This document shows positions 55,197 to 62,869 of a stretch of 64,000 nt of DNA, one piece after another (within the stretch, counting starts at the first letter, position 1; every line of letters starts with the position of its first letter). The DNA comes from Methylosinus sp. H3A. Its GTDB lineage: Bacteria; Pseudomonadota; Alphaproteobacteria; Rhizobiales; Beijerinckiaceae. The notes beneath the pieces were generated by a model. That model was not told the DNA's origin. It did not search any database and worked only from the letters and a program-made list of their open reading frames with translations. The stretch is taken from NCBI RefSeq assembly GCF_015709455.1, contig NZ_JADNQW010000005.1, positions 2,844,501-2,908,500 on the forward strand. Reading direction: 5' to 3'. The position numbers were made by a program, and so were the translations under genes.

Positions 55197-56501
55197 ATGC
55201 CCAAAGGCCATGCGCCGCGCGCGATCTTCTGGGTCGCGGTTCTGCTGTTCGCTCTCGCGGCGGCTTTGTCATTGTTCTATCTCCTGTCGCCGCGGGCGAC
55301 GCTGCGCATCACCACCGGCCCCGCCATGTCGCCCGCCCAGCGCGCGATCTCGACCTTTATTCATGTCGTCTCCGGGACGCATCCTTTTCTCCGCATAGAG
55401 GAGGTTCCCGTCGCCGATCTCGAGGCCAGCGCCAAGGCGCTCGAGGACCGAAAAGTCAATCTCGCCGTCGTGCGTACCGATGTCTCGCCGCCCGCCAATG
55501 GCCAGACCATCGCCATTCTGCGCCGCGACGTGGTGGCGATCGTCCTGCCGCATGGCTCGCCGATCAAGGACGCCGCCGGGCTCGCCCGTAAGACCATCGC
55601 CATTCCCGCCGGCCCGCTGCAGGTGGAAAATCAGCGGGCGCTGGATCAAATTCTCGCCTATTTCGACGTTCCCGCAGCGAGCGTGAAGCGCCTCGTCCTG
55701 CCGCTCGGCGAGATTGGAGGAGCGTTGCGCTCGGGCCGCGCGGCGGCGGCGCTGGCGGTCGGGCCGATCGGGCCGGGGCAGGCGGTCGATGTCGTCGCGA
55801 CGATCGCCAAGGCCATGAAGGGTGCGCCCTCGCTCCTGCCGATGGATCAGGCCGACGCGATCGTGAAGCGCTTTCCCGGCTTCGAATCGGTCGATATTCC
55901 CGACGGCGCCTTCAAGGCGCATCCGCCGGTCCCGGACGATACGGTGAAGGGCCTCGCCATCACTTATCGGCTGGTCGCGCCTTTTTCGATGCTGAATGTC
56001 GTCGCCGGGGCGGTCGGCCGCTCCATCTTCAAGACCAAGGCCAAGCTCGCCGCCCTCTCGCCCGGCGGCGCGCAGATCGAGGCGCCCGATCTCGACGCCC
56101 AGAACCCGCTGCTCCCTGTCCATCCCGGCGTCGCCGCCTATCTCGCGAGCGGCGACCAGAGCTTTTTCGATTCGCTCCAGCAATATTTCTACATCATCGG
56201 CATTCCGCTGAGCCTTCTGGGCTCGCTCGTCGCGGTGCTGATCGGCCTGTGGAACAATCGCCGCCTCGTCGAGGATCAGAACCGCGTCTTCCGCCTGCTG
56301 AGCCTCGCCGACGAGGCGCTCGCGGCCGATGGCGCGGGCCTCGAGCGAATAGAGAAGGAGTTCCGCGAGATCGTCGCCGATTGCGTGAACAAGCTGGCCG
56401 AGGGCGAGGCGGGGGCGGATCAATATCCGGTGTCCTCGCTCGCCATCGACCATGCGCGGCGCTCGATCGAGCACAGGAAGGACGGTTTACGGGCGGGGTG
56501 A
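55197..56501 (+). CDS. TAXI-family TRAP-type solute-binding protein, membrane-anchored
   Basis: 434 residues. An N-terminal membrane segment (RAIFWVAVLLFALAAALSLF) is followed by a periplasmic binding domain: ATLRITTGPAMSPAQRAIST, VNLAVVRTDVSPPANGQTI, IAILRRDVVAIVLPHG and ALDQILAYFDVPAASVKRLV. A second membrane segment (IGIPLSLLGSLVAVLIGLWN) and a cytoplasmic helical tail (RLLSLADEALAADGAGLERI) follow. No TRAP permease gene is adjacent. GGAGGAG precedes the ATG. Divergent from uvrC. Confidence 0.8.
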   Translation: MPKGHAPRAIFWVAVLLFALAAALSLFYLLSPRATLRITTGPAMSPAQRAISTFIHVVSGTHPFLRIEEVPVADLEASAKALEDRKVNLAVVRTDVSPPANGQTIAILRRDVVAIVLPHGSPIKDAAGLARKTIAIPAGPLQVENQRALDQILAYFDVPAASVKRLVLPLGEIGGALRSGRAAAALAVGPIGPGQAVDVVATIAKAMKGAPSLLPMDQADAIVKRFPGFESVDIPDGAFKAHPPVPDDTVKGLAITYRLVAPFSMLNVVAGAVGRSIFKTKAKLAALSPGGAQIEAPDLDAQNPLLPVHPGVAAYLASGDQSFFDSLQQYFYIIGIPLSLLGSLVAVLIGLWNNRRLVEDQNRVFRLLSLADEALAADGAGLERIEKEFREIVADCVNKLAEGEAGADQYPVSSLAIDHARRSIEHRKDGLRAG

Positions 56502-56559
56502 CCTCTGCTCCGCCGGCTGTAGAATGCGGTCGCTTCGTTTCATGCAGAGGATTTCGCGC

Positions 56560-57063
56560 ATGCCATCGCCCTCCCGTGTTTTTTCCTGCGCCTGCGGGCG
56601 CGTGCGCTGCGAGGCGCTCGGCGAGCCCATCGTCAGCGCCGTTTGTTATTGCTCGGATTGTCAGGAGGGCGGCCGCCGGATCGAGGCGCTTCCCTACGCG
56701 CACCGCCTGCGCGATGCGGATGGCGGCACACCCTATCTCACCTTTCGCGACGACCGCTTTCGCTGCCTCGCGGGCGAGGAGGCGCTCGAGGATCATAGGC
56801 TGAAGCCGGATTCACCCACCCGCAGGGTCGTCGCCTCCTGCTGCAATACGGGCATGTTCCTGAAATTCGATCCCGGCTTCTGGGTCTCGACCTATCGGCT
56901 GAGATATGAAGGCGATCTCCCCCCGATCGAGATGCGAACGAAGATCGAGCGCCGCCGTTCGGATTTGCCGCTGCCGCAGGACGCGCCGAGCTATCGCGGC
57001 TTTCCGCTGCGGCTCATCGGCCGGCTGATCGCGACGCGGCTCGCCATGGCCTTCGGGCGCTAG
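56560..57063 (+). CDS. GFA/CENP-V-like zinc-binding protein
   Basis: 167 residues with a cysteine-rich fold like the glutathione-dependent formaldehyde-activating (GFA) family: FSCACGRVRCEALG, VCYCSDCQEGG, and a late ASCCNTGMFLKFDPG. Zinc binding through the CxC and CxxC pairs is likely. The C-terminal third is basic and may bind nucleic acid or membrane. The ATG at 56560 has AGAGGA upstream; an ATG at 56542 is possible. Its stop TAG is the first triplet of repeat copy F. Enzyme activity is unproven. Confidence 0.78.
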   Translation: MPSPSRVFSCACGRVRCEALGEPIVSAVCYCSDCQEGGRRIEALPYAHRLRDADGGTPYLTFRDDRFRCLAGEEALEDHRLKPDSPTRRVVASCCNTGMFLKFDPGFWVSTYRLRYEGDLPPIEMRTKIERRRSDLPLPQDAPSYRGFPLRLIGRLIATRLAMAFGR

Positions 57064-57165
57064 AGCGCTTTCCGATCGAACGGAATCGTTCGATCGATCA
57101 GAATTCGCTCCAACGAAAGAAAGCTAGAGCGCTATCCGATCCGATTGGATCGGATAGCGCTCTAG
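57061..57165. repeat. Dispersed palindromic repeat, copy F
   Basis: Nearly identical to copy B over about 100 bases: tagagcgctttccgatcgaa, cggaatcgttcgatcgatca, gaattcgctccaacgaaaga, then a hairpin with 19-base perfect arms from 57124 to 57165 (ctagagcgctatccgatcc). Its leading TAG is the stop codon of the GFA-like gene. Confidence 0.88.
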
Positions 57166-57277
57166 GGAATGACGCAGGCGCGGCCGCGGGCGTGAAACCA
57201 TTCCCGATCCGCGCTATGTTGTCGCGGGGGAGGCGCGTCGGCAGCCGAGGCGCGACAAAAGATCGGGGAAAACTCGG

Positions 57278-58453
57278 GTGATCGAGGACCATCGCGAAGC
57301 GTCCGGCCGCAGGCGGTTGAATGCGACACTCATCGATTTGATCGTTCGGCTGGGCGCGCTCGGCGCGCTCGCCTATTGGTCCTTCCTGCTGGTGAGGCCC
57401 TTCGTCACCATCGTGACCTGGAGCGCCATTCTCGCCGTGGCGCTCTATCCCATATTCGAATGGACGGCGGCCTGGCTCGGCGGAAGACGGCGGCTGGCGG
57501 CCGCGGTCATCACTTTTATCGGCCTGCTCTTCGTCATCGGGCCGGCGACCTGGCTCGGCCTCGGCGTCGTCGACGGCCTGCGCACGCTGGCCGATCGCAT
57601 CGACGCCGGCGGCGTCTGGGTGCCGCCGCCGCCCGAGGCGCTGCGCTCCTGGCCCTTCATCGGCCAGTCGGCCTATGATTTCTGGGAGCTCGCCTCCACC
57701 AATCTGCGCAGCGCGCTGGAGCAGGCGCTGCCGCAGCTCAAGCCCTATGGCGAAATCGCGCTCGACGCGACGAAGAACGCCGGCGCCGGCGTCTTCAAAT
57801 TCCTGATATCGGTGATCATCGCCGGATTTTTGTTCGCGCCCGGCCCGGCGCTGGTGCGCGCCATCAAGAGCGCGGTGACGCGCATCGATTCGAAGCGCGC
57901 CGAGCATTTCGTGGAGCTCTCGGGCTCGACGATCCGCACCGTCTCGCGCGGCGTCATCGGCGTGTCGCTGCTGCAGGCGGCGATCGGCGGCCTCGGCCTG
58001 CAGCTCGCCGGCGCGCCCGGCGCGAGCCTGCTGACGCTGTGCATATTGGTGCTGGCGATCGTCCAGATCGGGCCGCTGCTCGTCGTGGTGCCCTCGATCC
58101 TCTGGGCCTGGACCGAGATGAACACGCTGCCGGCCTTTCTCCTCACCTGCTGCATGTTGACGGTGACGCTGGTCGACAATGTGCTGAAGCCCATCGTCAT
58201 CGCGCGCGGGCTCACGACGCCGCTGCTGGTCATCATCGTCGGCGTCATCGGCGGCGTGCTGGTGCATGGAATCATCGGCCTCTTCGTCGGCCCGGTGGTG
58301 CTCGCCGTCGCCTGGGAGCTCTTGAGCGCCTGGGCGGGGGAGAGTGTCGGGGGCCGACTCGTCCCGACGGCGCAGGCCGCCGCCGTCGCCGAGCCGTGCG
58401 CGATCGAGCCGCCGGCGGCGACCGGCCCGGTCGCTCACGCGCCGGAGCGCTGA
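57278..58453 (+). CDS. AI-2E family transporter
   Basis: 391 residues, multi-pass inner-membrane protein of the AI-2E (TqsA/YdiK) family; family members export small molecules, with AI-2 the best known. Typical blocks: TIVTWSAILAVALYPIFEWT, LQLAGAPGASLLTLCILVLA, IVQIGPLLVVVPSILWAWTE, DNVLKPIVIARGLTTPLLVI, IGGVLVHGIIGLFVGPVVLA. GTG start after cggggaaaactcg. Cargo unknown. A repeat (copy F) lies upstream and infA downstream. Confidence 0.9.
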   Translation: MIEDHREASGRRRLNATLIDLIVRLGALGALAYWSFLLVRPFVTIVTWSAILAVALYPIFEWTAAWLGGRRRLAAAVITFIGLLFVIGPATWLGLGVVDGLRTLADRIDAGGVWVPPPPEALRSWPFIGQSAYDFWELASTNLRSALEQALPQLKPYGEIALDATKNAGAGVFKFLISVIIAGFLFAPGPALVRAIKSAVTRIDSKRAEHFVELSGSTIRTVSRGVIGVSLLQAAIGGLGLQLAGAPGASLLTLCILVLAIVQIGPLLVVVPSILWAWTEMNTLPAFLLTCCMLTVTLVDNVLKPIVIARGLTTPLLVIIVGVIGGVLVHGIIGLFVGPVVLAVAWELLSAWAGESVGGRLVPTAQAAAVAEPCAIEPPAATGPVAHAPER

Positions 58454-58618
58454 AGCGCGCCGGAGAGCGAAAGCCCCGGTTCACAAATCGGCCGTACTCG
58501 ATTAGGGTCCGGCGCGGATTTGCGCGTCTCGGCTTCGATCCCATATTGATGAGCGCCCGCTTCGTAAGCGGGCCTTTCGCTATACGAGGCCCGCAACGGC
58601 CTCTGAAGAAGGAACCAC

Positions 58619-58837
58619 ATGGCCAAGGAAGAACTGTTGGAGTTTCCCGGAGTCGTCACCGAGCTGCTGCCCAGCGCGATGTTTCGGGTCAAGCTCGAGA
58701 ACGAGCACGAGATCATCGCCCATACGGCCGGAAAGATGCGTAAAAACCGCATCCGCGTGCTCACCGGGGACAAGGTTCTCGTGGAGATGACGCCCTATGA
58801 CCTCACCAAAGGGCGGATTACCTATCGTTTCAAATAA
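58619..58837 (+). CDS. infA: Translation initiation factor IF-1
   Basis: 72-residue OB-fold protein that helps place the initiator tRNA on the 30S subunit. The whole sequence matches: [80 protein letters not shown] lies before the ATG. Nine bases separate it from maf, so the two form an operon, as in related genomes. Confidence 0.98.
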   Translation: MAKEELLEFPGVVTELLPSAMFRVKLENEHEIIAHTAGKMRKNRIRVLTGDKVLVEMTPYDLTKGRITYRFK

Positions 58838-58846
58838 TTTCGATTT

Positions 58847-59503
58847 ATGGCGGAGCCGATCGTCTTGACGTCTCACCCGACCGATACGCGGCCCAAGCTG
58901 GTGCTGGCCTCGGCCTCGCCCCGCAGGCTCGAGCTGCTCCAGCAGATCGGCCTCGACGCCGACGCTCTGCTGCCGACCGACATAGACGAGACTCCGCAGC
59001 GCAACGAGCTGCCGCGCAGTCTCGCCCAGCGCCTCGCCGGCGAGAAGGCCGCCGCCGCCATCAAGATCAGGGCCTATCAGCCCCAGCTCGAGGGCAGCTT
59101 CGTGCTGGCCGCCGACACTGTGGTGGCGGTGGGACGGCGAATCCTGCCCAAATGCGAGGACATAGAGCAGGCCGAGGATTGCCTGCGCCTGCTCTCGGGC
59201 CGTCAGCACCGGGTTTTTACCGGCGTCACGCTGATCACCCCGCGCGGGGCCGAGCGTCGCCGCCTCGTCGAATCGCGCTTGCGCTTCAAGCGCCTCTCCT
59301 CGACCGAGATCGACGCCTATCTCGCTTCCGGCGAATGGCGCGGCAAGGCCGGCGGCTATGCGATTCAGGGGCTTGCGGGCGCTTTCGTGGTGCGGCTCAT
59401 CGGCTCTTATTCGGCTGTCGTCGGGCTGCCGCTCTATGAGACGGCCTCGCTGCTCGCCGGCGAGGGCTATCCGGTGCTGACGCCTTGGTTCGAGCGGGCG
59501 TGA
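58847..59503 (+). CDS. maf: Maf-family nucleoside triphosphate pyrophosphatase
   Basis: House-cleaning enzyme that hydrolyses non-canonical or dTTP/UTP nucleotides, linked to septum inhibition. Motif [20 protein letters not shown] at the start, [16 protein letters not shown] in the middle, then [10 protein letters not shown] and [16 protein letters not shown]. 218 residues. Sequence is closest to the dTTP/UTP-type (YhdE) Maf proteins, but the subtype is uncertain. Lies three bases from the alr stop, the two genes converging. Confidence 0.93.
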   Translation: MAEPIVLTSHPTDTRPKLVLASASPRRLELLQQIGLDADALLPTDIDETPQRNELPRSLAQRLAGEKAAAAIKIRAYQPQLEGSFVLAADTVVAVGRRILPKCEDIEQAEDCLRLLSGRQHRVFTGVTLITPRGAERRRLVESRLRFKRLSSTEIDAYLASGEWRGKAGGYAIQGLAGAFVVRLIGSYSAVVGLPLYETASLLAGEGYPVLTPWFERA

Positions 59504-59506
59504 GGC

Positions 59507-60652
59507 TCATCCGCCGATATAGACGCGCTCATAGCGGCGGCCGAGCCGAGTCAATATCTCATAGCCGATCGTCCCGCAGCGCTCCGCCAGCTCGTCGACG
59601 CCGATCGTCTCGCCCAGGAGCTCCGCCGTCTGGCCGCGATAGACCGCGTCCTCTCGGATGTCGGTGATATCCAGCATGACGAAATCCATCGACACGCGCC
59701 CGACGATCGGGCAGCGCCGTCCGGCGAGGATCGCCTCCGGGGCGGGGCGGCCGGAGCCGGCGACCGCGGCCGGAAATCCGTCCCCATAGCCGAGGCCGAG
59801 CGTCGCCAGCCGGGTCGGCCGCGCCGCCGTCCACACGCCGTCATAGCCGACGCTCTCGCCCGCCTCGATCCAGCGCGTCGCGAGGATGGGGGCCTCGAGC
59901 CGCGCCACGCTCCGCATCGGATTGGGCGAGCCGGGCGTCGGATTGCCGCCATAGAGGGCGTAGCCGGGCCGCAGCAGATCGTAATGCGGCTTCTGCGCGA
60001 GGAAAATTCCCGAGGAATTGCACAAGGACGCCGGCACGCCGGGGAAGGCGCGCCGCGCCTCCTCGAAAGCGGCGATCTGCCTTGCGTTGCGCGGATCGTC
60101 GTCCCATTGCGCGCAGACGAAATGGCTCATCGCCAGAGTGAGGTCGACATCCTGCGCCGCCACGGCCGCGGCCGCGGCGTCGCGCAGCGAAAGTCCCAGC
60201 CGATTCATGCCGGTGTCGAATTGCAGCGCGGCCGGGAGACGGCGGCCGATGGAGCGGCCGAAAGCCGCCCATTCGCGAATTTCTTCGAGCGAGGCGAGAA
60301 CCGGCCGCAGGCGCGCGGCCGCGAGCGTGCGGGCGCCGCCGCTCGGCAGGCCCTCCAGCACATAAACGATGGCGCGCGGAGCGACGGCGCGAATGCGCTC
60401 GCCTTCCCCCGCGGCGGCGACGAAAAACGTGCGGCAGCCGGCGGCGGCCAGCGCCCGCACGGCGGGTTCGGCGCCCAGGCCATAGGCGTCGGCCTTGACG
60501 ACGGCCGCGCATTCGCTCGCGCTCGCATGCGCGGCGAGTTGCCGCCAATTGGCGACGAGGGCGGAAAGATCAATGGTGAGAGTCGTCCTCGCGCGCGCCT
60601 CGGCGGGGGCGGTCTCGTTCACGGGCGCTCGGGCCGATCGGTCGAATCTCAT
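59507..60652 (-). CDS. alr: Alanine racemase
   Basis: PLP enzyme that makes D-alanine for peptidoglycan. The PLP lysine lies near residue 53 (AAVVKADAYGLGAEPAVRAL) and the second-site region is LGLGYGDGFPAAVAGSGRPA. Typical blocks: QFDTGMNRLGLSL, CNSSGIFLAQKPHYDLLRPG, and RVSMDFVMLDIT. 381 residues from the ATG at 60652, just inside a longer frame. In many related genomes alr stands near radA; here it is 20 kb away. Confidence 0.94.
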   Translation of the reverse strand: MRFDRSARAPVNETAPAEARARTTLTIDLSALVANWRQLAAHASASECAAVVKADAYGLGAEPAVRALAAAGCRTFFVAAAGEGERIRAVAPRAIVYVLEGLPSGGARTLAAARLRPVLASLEEIREWAAFGRSIGRRLPAALQFDTGMNRLGLSLRDAAAAAVAAQDVDLTLAMSHFVCAQWDDDPRNARQIAAFEEARRAFPGVPASLCNSSGIFLAQKPHYDLLRPGYALYGGNPTPGSPNPMRSVARLEAPILATRWIEAGESVGYDGVWTAARPTRLATLGLGYGDGFPAAVAGSGRPAPEAILAGRRCPIVGRVSMDFVMLDITDIREDAVYRGQTAELLGETIGVDELAERCGTIGYEILTRLGRRYERVYIGG

Positions 60653-60751
60653 GACGAAATATATTCTAGCGCCGGAGCATGGCGTTCGCATGGCCAATCG
60701 CATGCGCCATGCTCCGACGTCATTAATTTTGCCGATCAGAGCGTCGATCGG

Positions 60752-61471
60752 TCAGCGGCGGGGCGCGGCGCCCGGCTCGACGAGCTGCCGTGGGCTCGGC
60801 GTTCCCAGCCGAGCGGCGGAGTCGGGGCGCGGAGTCGGGGTTCCGAGCCGGACGGTCGGATCGGGCCGCGGCGCGCCGAGCGAGATGCGAACGAGGTCCG
60901 CGACGCTCTTGACCCGCATCTTGGTCATGATGTGGGAGCGGTGCGTCTCGACCGTGCGGGCGCTGATGCCGAGCTCATGGGCGATGACCTTGTTGAGCTT
61001 GCCCTCGACGAGGCCGGCCAGCACGTCGTTCTCGCGGTTGGTGAGCGTCGCGAGCCGGCCGGGAGTGGTCCGCGCGCGGCCCCGATAGGCCCGGTGGTCG
61101 ATGCGGCGGGTCAGCGCCTGCTGCACCGAGGCGAGCAGCTTCGCCTCATTGACGGGCAGCTCGAGCAGATCGAACGCCCCTTCCTTCATCACCTGTATCG
61201 CGCCCCGAACATTGGCCTGCGCGGTCATGACGATGATCGGCAATTCGATCCGCCGCGCCTTGGCGTCTCTGAGCAATTCGATCCCGATCATCTCGGGCAT
61301 GTCGACATAGATGATGACGCAGCCGCGGCTGTCGGTCTCGACGGCTTCGAAGAAGCGTCCTGCGTCGTCATGGAGGCGGAGATGGTAGTCCGCCTTGTCC
61401 AGCGCGCTCGTCAAAGACGAACGAATGATGGGGTCGACGTTCAAGATATGGATGGTTTCACTGTAATTCAT
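60752..61471 (-). CDS. LuxR/FixJ-type response regulator with degenerate receiver
   Basis: 239 residues. The C-terminal GerE helix-turn-helix is intact: LTNRENDVLAGLVEGKLNKV, IAHELGISARTVETHRSHIM, TKMRVKSVADLV. The N-terminal receiver aligns with FixJ through the MPEMIGIELL block, but the phosphorylated aspartate is tyrosine (Y55, CVIIYVDMPEM), the acidic pair is N11-V12, and the switch lysine is leucine (near 104, DLLELPV); the threonine T83 remains. So phosphorylation control seems lost. A proline-rich tail repeats RLGTPTPRPD. It lies next to the succinate dehydrogenase genes, divergent. Confidence 0.88.
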   Translation of the reverse strand: MNYSETIHILNVDPIIRSSLTSALDKADYHLRLHDDAGRFFEAVETDSRGCVIIYVDMPEMIGIELLRDAKARRIELPIIVMTAQANVRGAIQVMKEGAFDLLELPVNEAKLLASVQQALTRRIDHRAYRGRARTTPGRLATLTNRENDVLAGLVEGKLNKVIAHELGISARTVETHRSHIMTKMRVKSVADLVRISLGAPRPDPTVRLGTPTPRPDSAARLGTPSPRQLVEPGAAPRR

Positions 61472-61958
61472 AGATCGCTCGCGAGATGAGTTGACGAAAA
61501 AGTCATTGGACGAGACCAGCGAACTCCCGCCGCCGACAAAATAGTCGACGGTCCGACGTTACGACGAAAACGACGCTACTCCGAGAACCGACACGACATG
61601 GACTCGCTATGAAGACGCAGACCGACCTCGACGCTCACGCTATTCTACGCGTCCGCAGCCGGTGGAGAAAAAGCCGGCTCCGAACGACGATGCGCCGGCT
61701 GGTCCCGGGCAACGTCGGTGGCCGCATGTTAACAGATCGTAACGCGCACGCCATGTTTTTCGACTCGAATCCTACGCATCGGCCCATTGATTGCGCCGGG
61801 AGCTTCGACGCGTTACGTAAGTCATGCGTCCTATCGCCGCGATACGAGACGGCGGCCGCGCCGCGACGACGGCTGCGGCTATAGTCTGGAACGCGTGTTG
61901 CAGCCGCGCCGCGATTGAACTATCAGTCCAGCCGAGCCTGGAGCGGAGAGAAAACATC
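61472..61958. other. Intergenic region between the response regulator and sdhC
   Basis: Almost 490 bases between divergent genes with no convincing gene. A frame of 91 codons (61609-61884) is arginine-rich and unlikely. The region should hold the sdh promoter and the promoter of the response regulator; I cannot place either. GGAGAG lies just before the sdhC ATG. Confidence 0.4.
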
Positions 61959-62372
61959 ATGGCCGACGCCGATCCCGTGAGCGAGAGCCTCGCCGCCGCG
62001 CGGCCGCTCTCCCCTCATCTTTCGATCTACAAGCCGATCTTCACGATGGCGATGTCGATCGCGCATCGCATCACCGGAGCGGCGCTCTATGTGGGCGCGC
62101 TTCTGCTGGCGCTCTATCTGCTGGGGCTCGCGCTCGGGCCGTCCGCCTTCGGCGCCGTGTCCTGGATCGTGGATTCCCTCATTGGCCGCGTCTTCGTGCT
62201 GCTGTTCAGCTGGGCGCTGTTTCATCATCTGCTCGGCGGCGTGCGTCATGCGATATGGGACCGCGGCCTCTATCTCGATCGCGAGGGCCGCGAGCTGCTC
62301 GCCAAGGCGACATTGGGCGGCGGATTGGCGTTGACGGCGCTGTTGTGGATCGCATCCTCGCTCTTGGGCTAG
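61959..62372 (+). CDS. sdhC: Succinate dehydrogenase cytochrome b556 subunit
   Basis: Membrane anchor of complex II. Family start region RPLSPHLSIYKPIFTMAMSI then AHRITGAALYVGALLL, with a later heme-ligand region ALFHHLLGGVRHAIWDRG. Three membrane segments. 137 residues. First gene of the sdhCDA run; RBS GGAGAG. The operon continues past the window. Confidence 0.95.
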   Translation: MADADPVSESLAAARPLSPHLSIYKPIFTMAMSIAHRITGAALYVGALLLALYLLGLALGPSAFGAVSWIVDSLIGRVFVLLFSWALFHHLLGGVRHAIWDRGLYLDREGRELLAKATLGGGLALTALLWIASSLLG

Positions 62373-62441
62373 CCGGTCGCCGCCATCTCGCACGCTCCTC
62401 GACGAGCGGTCCTGTCGAACAAGGTCAATGGAGAAACGGAT

Positions 62442-62834
62442 ATGTCGAGCTCGACGTTCCAGAGCGGCCGCAGCGGCAAGGGAGACGCCTTCGTCTCCGA
62501 CCGCTCGGGCTCGCTGCATGCGCTGGCCATGCGCCACAGCGCCAGAGCGCTCGCCCCGCTGGCGCTGATCGCGATTTGGCATATCGTCGGCTTGGTCGGC
62601 AAATCTTATGAGGCCGCGCGCGCCGAGATCGGCCGGCCGTTGCCGGCGATTGCGCTCATCGCCTTCATCGTCGTCGTCGCCTATCATGCGCGGCTCGGCG
62701 TGGAGAATATCATCGAGGATTACGTTCACGACAAATCGCTCAAAGCGACGGCGCTGCTCATCAACAAATGGCTGGTGATCGCGATCGCGGCGGTCTGGAC
62801 GCTCGCCATCATGCTCATCGCCGCGCCGCGCTGA
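62442..62834 (+). CDS. sdhD: Succinate dehydrogenase membrane anchor subunit
   Basis: Second membrane anchor of complex II. 130 residues with three membrane segments ([59 protein letters not shown]) and the conserved [19 protein letters not shown] precedes the ATG. Follows sdhC by about 70 bases. Confidence 0.93.
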   Translation: MSSSTFQSGRSGKGDAFVSDRSGSLHALAMRHSARALAPLALIAIWHIVGLVGKSYEAARAEIGRPLPAIALIAFIVVVAYHARLGVENIIEDYVHDKSLKATALLINKWLVIAIAAVWTLAIMLIAAPR

Positions 62835-62869
62835 CAGCGGCTCGGGCGCTCTTTCGACGAGGATTTGGA

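Noticed and set aside
61752..61785. tRNA-like TTCGACTCGAATCC
   Set aside because: It resembles a T-arm by chance only; no acceptor stem, anticodon arm or D-arm can be drawn around it.
61609..61884. 91-codon frame upstream of sdhC
   Set aside because: Arginine-rich, no family, weak ribosome site; more likely promoter DNA.
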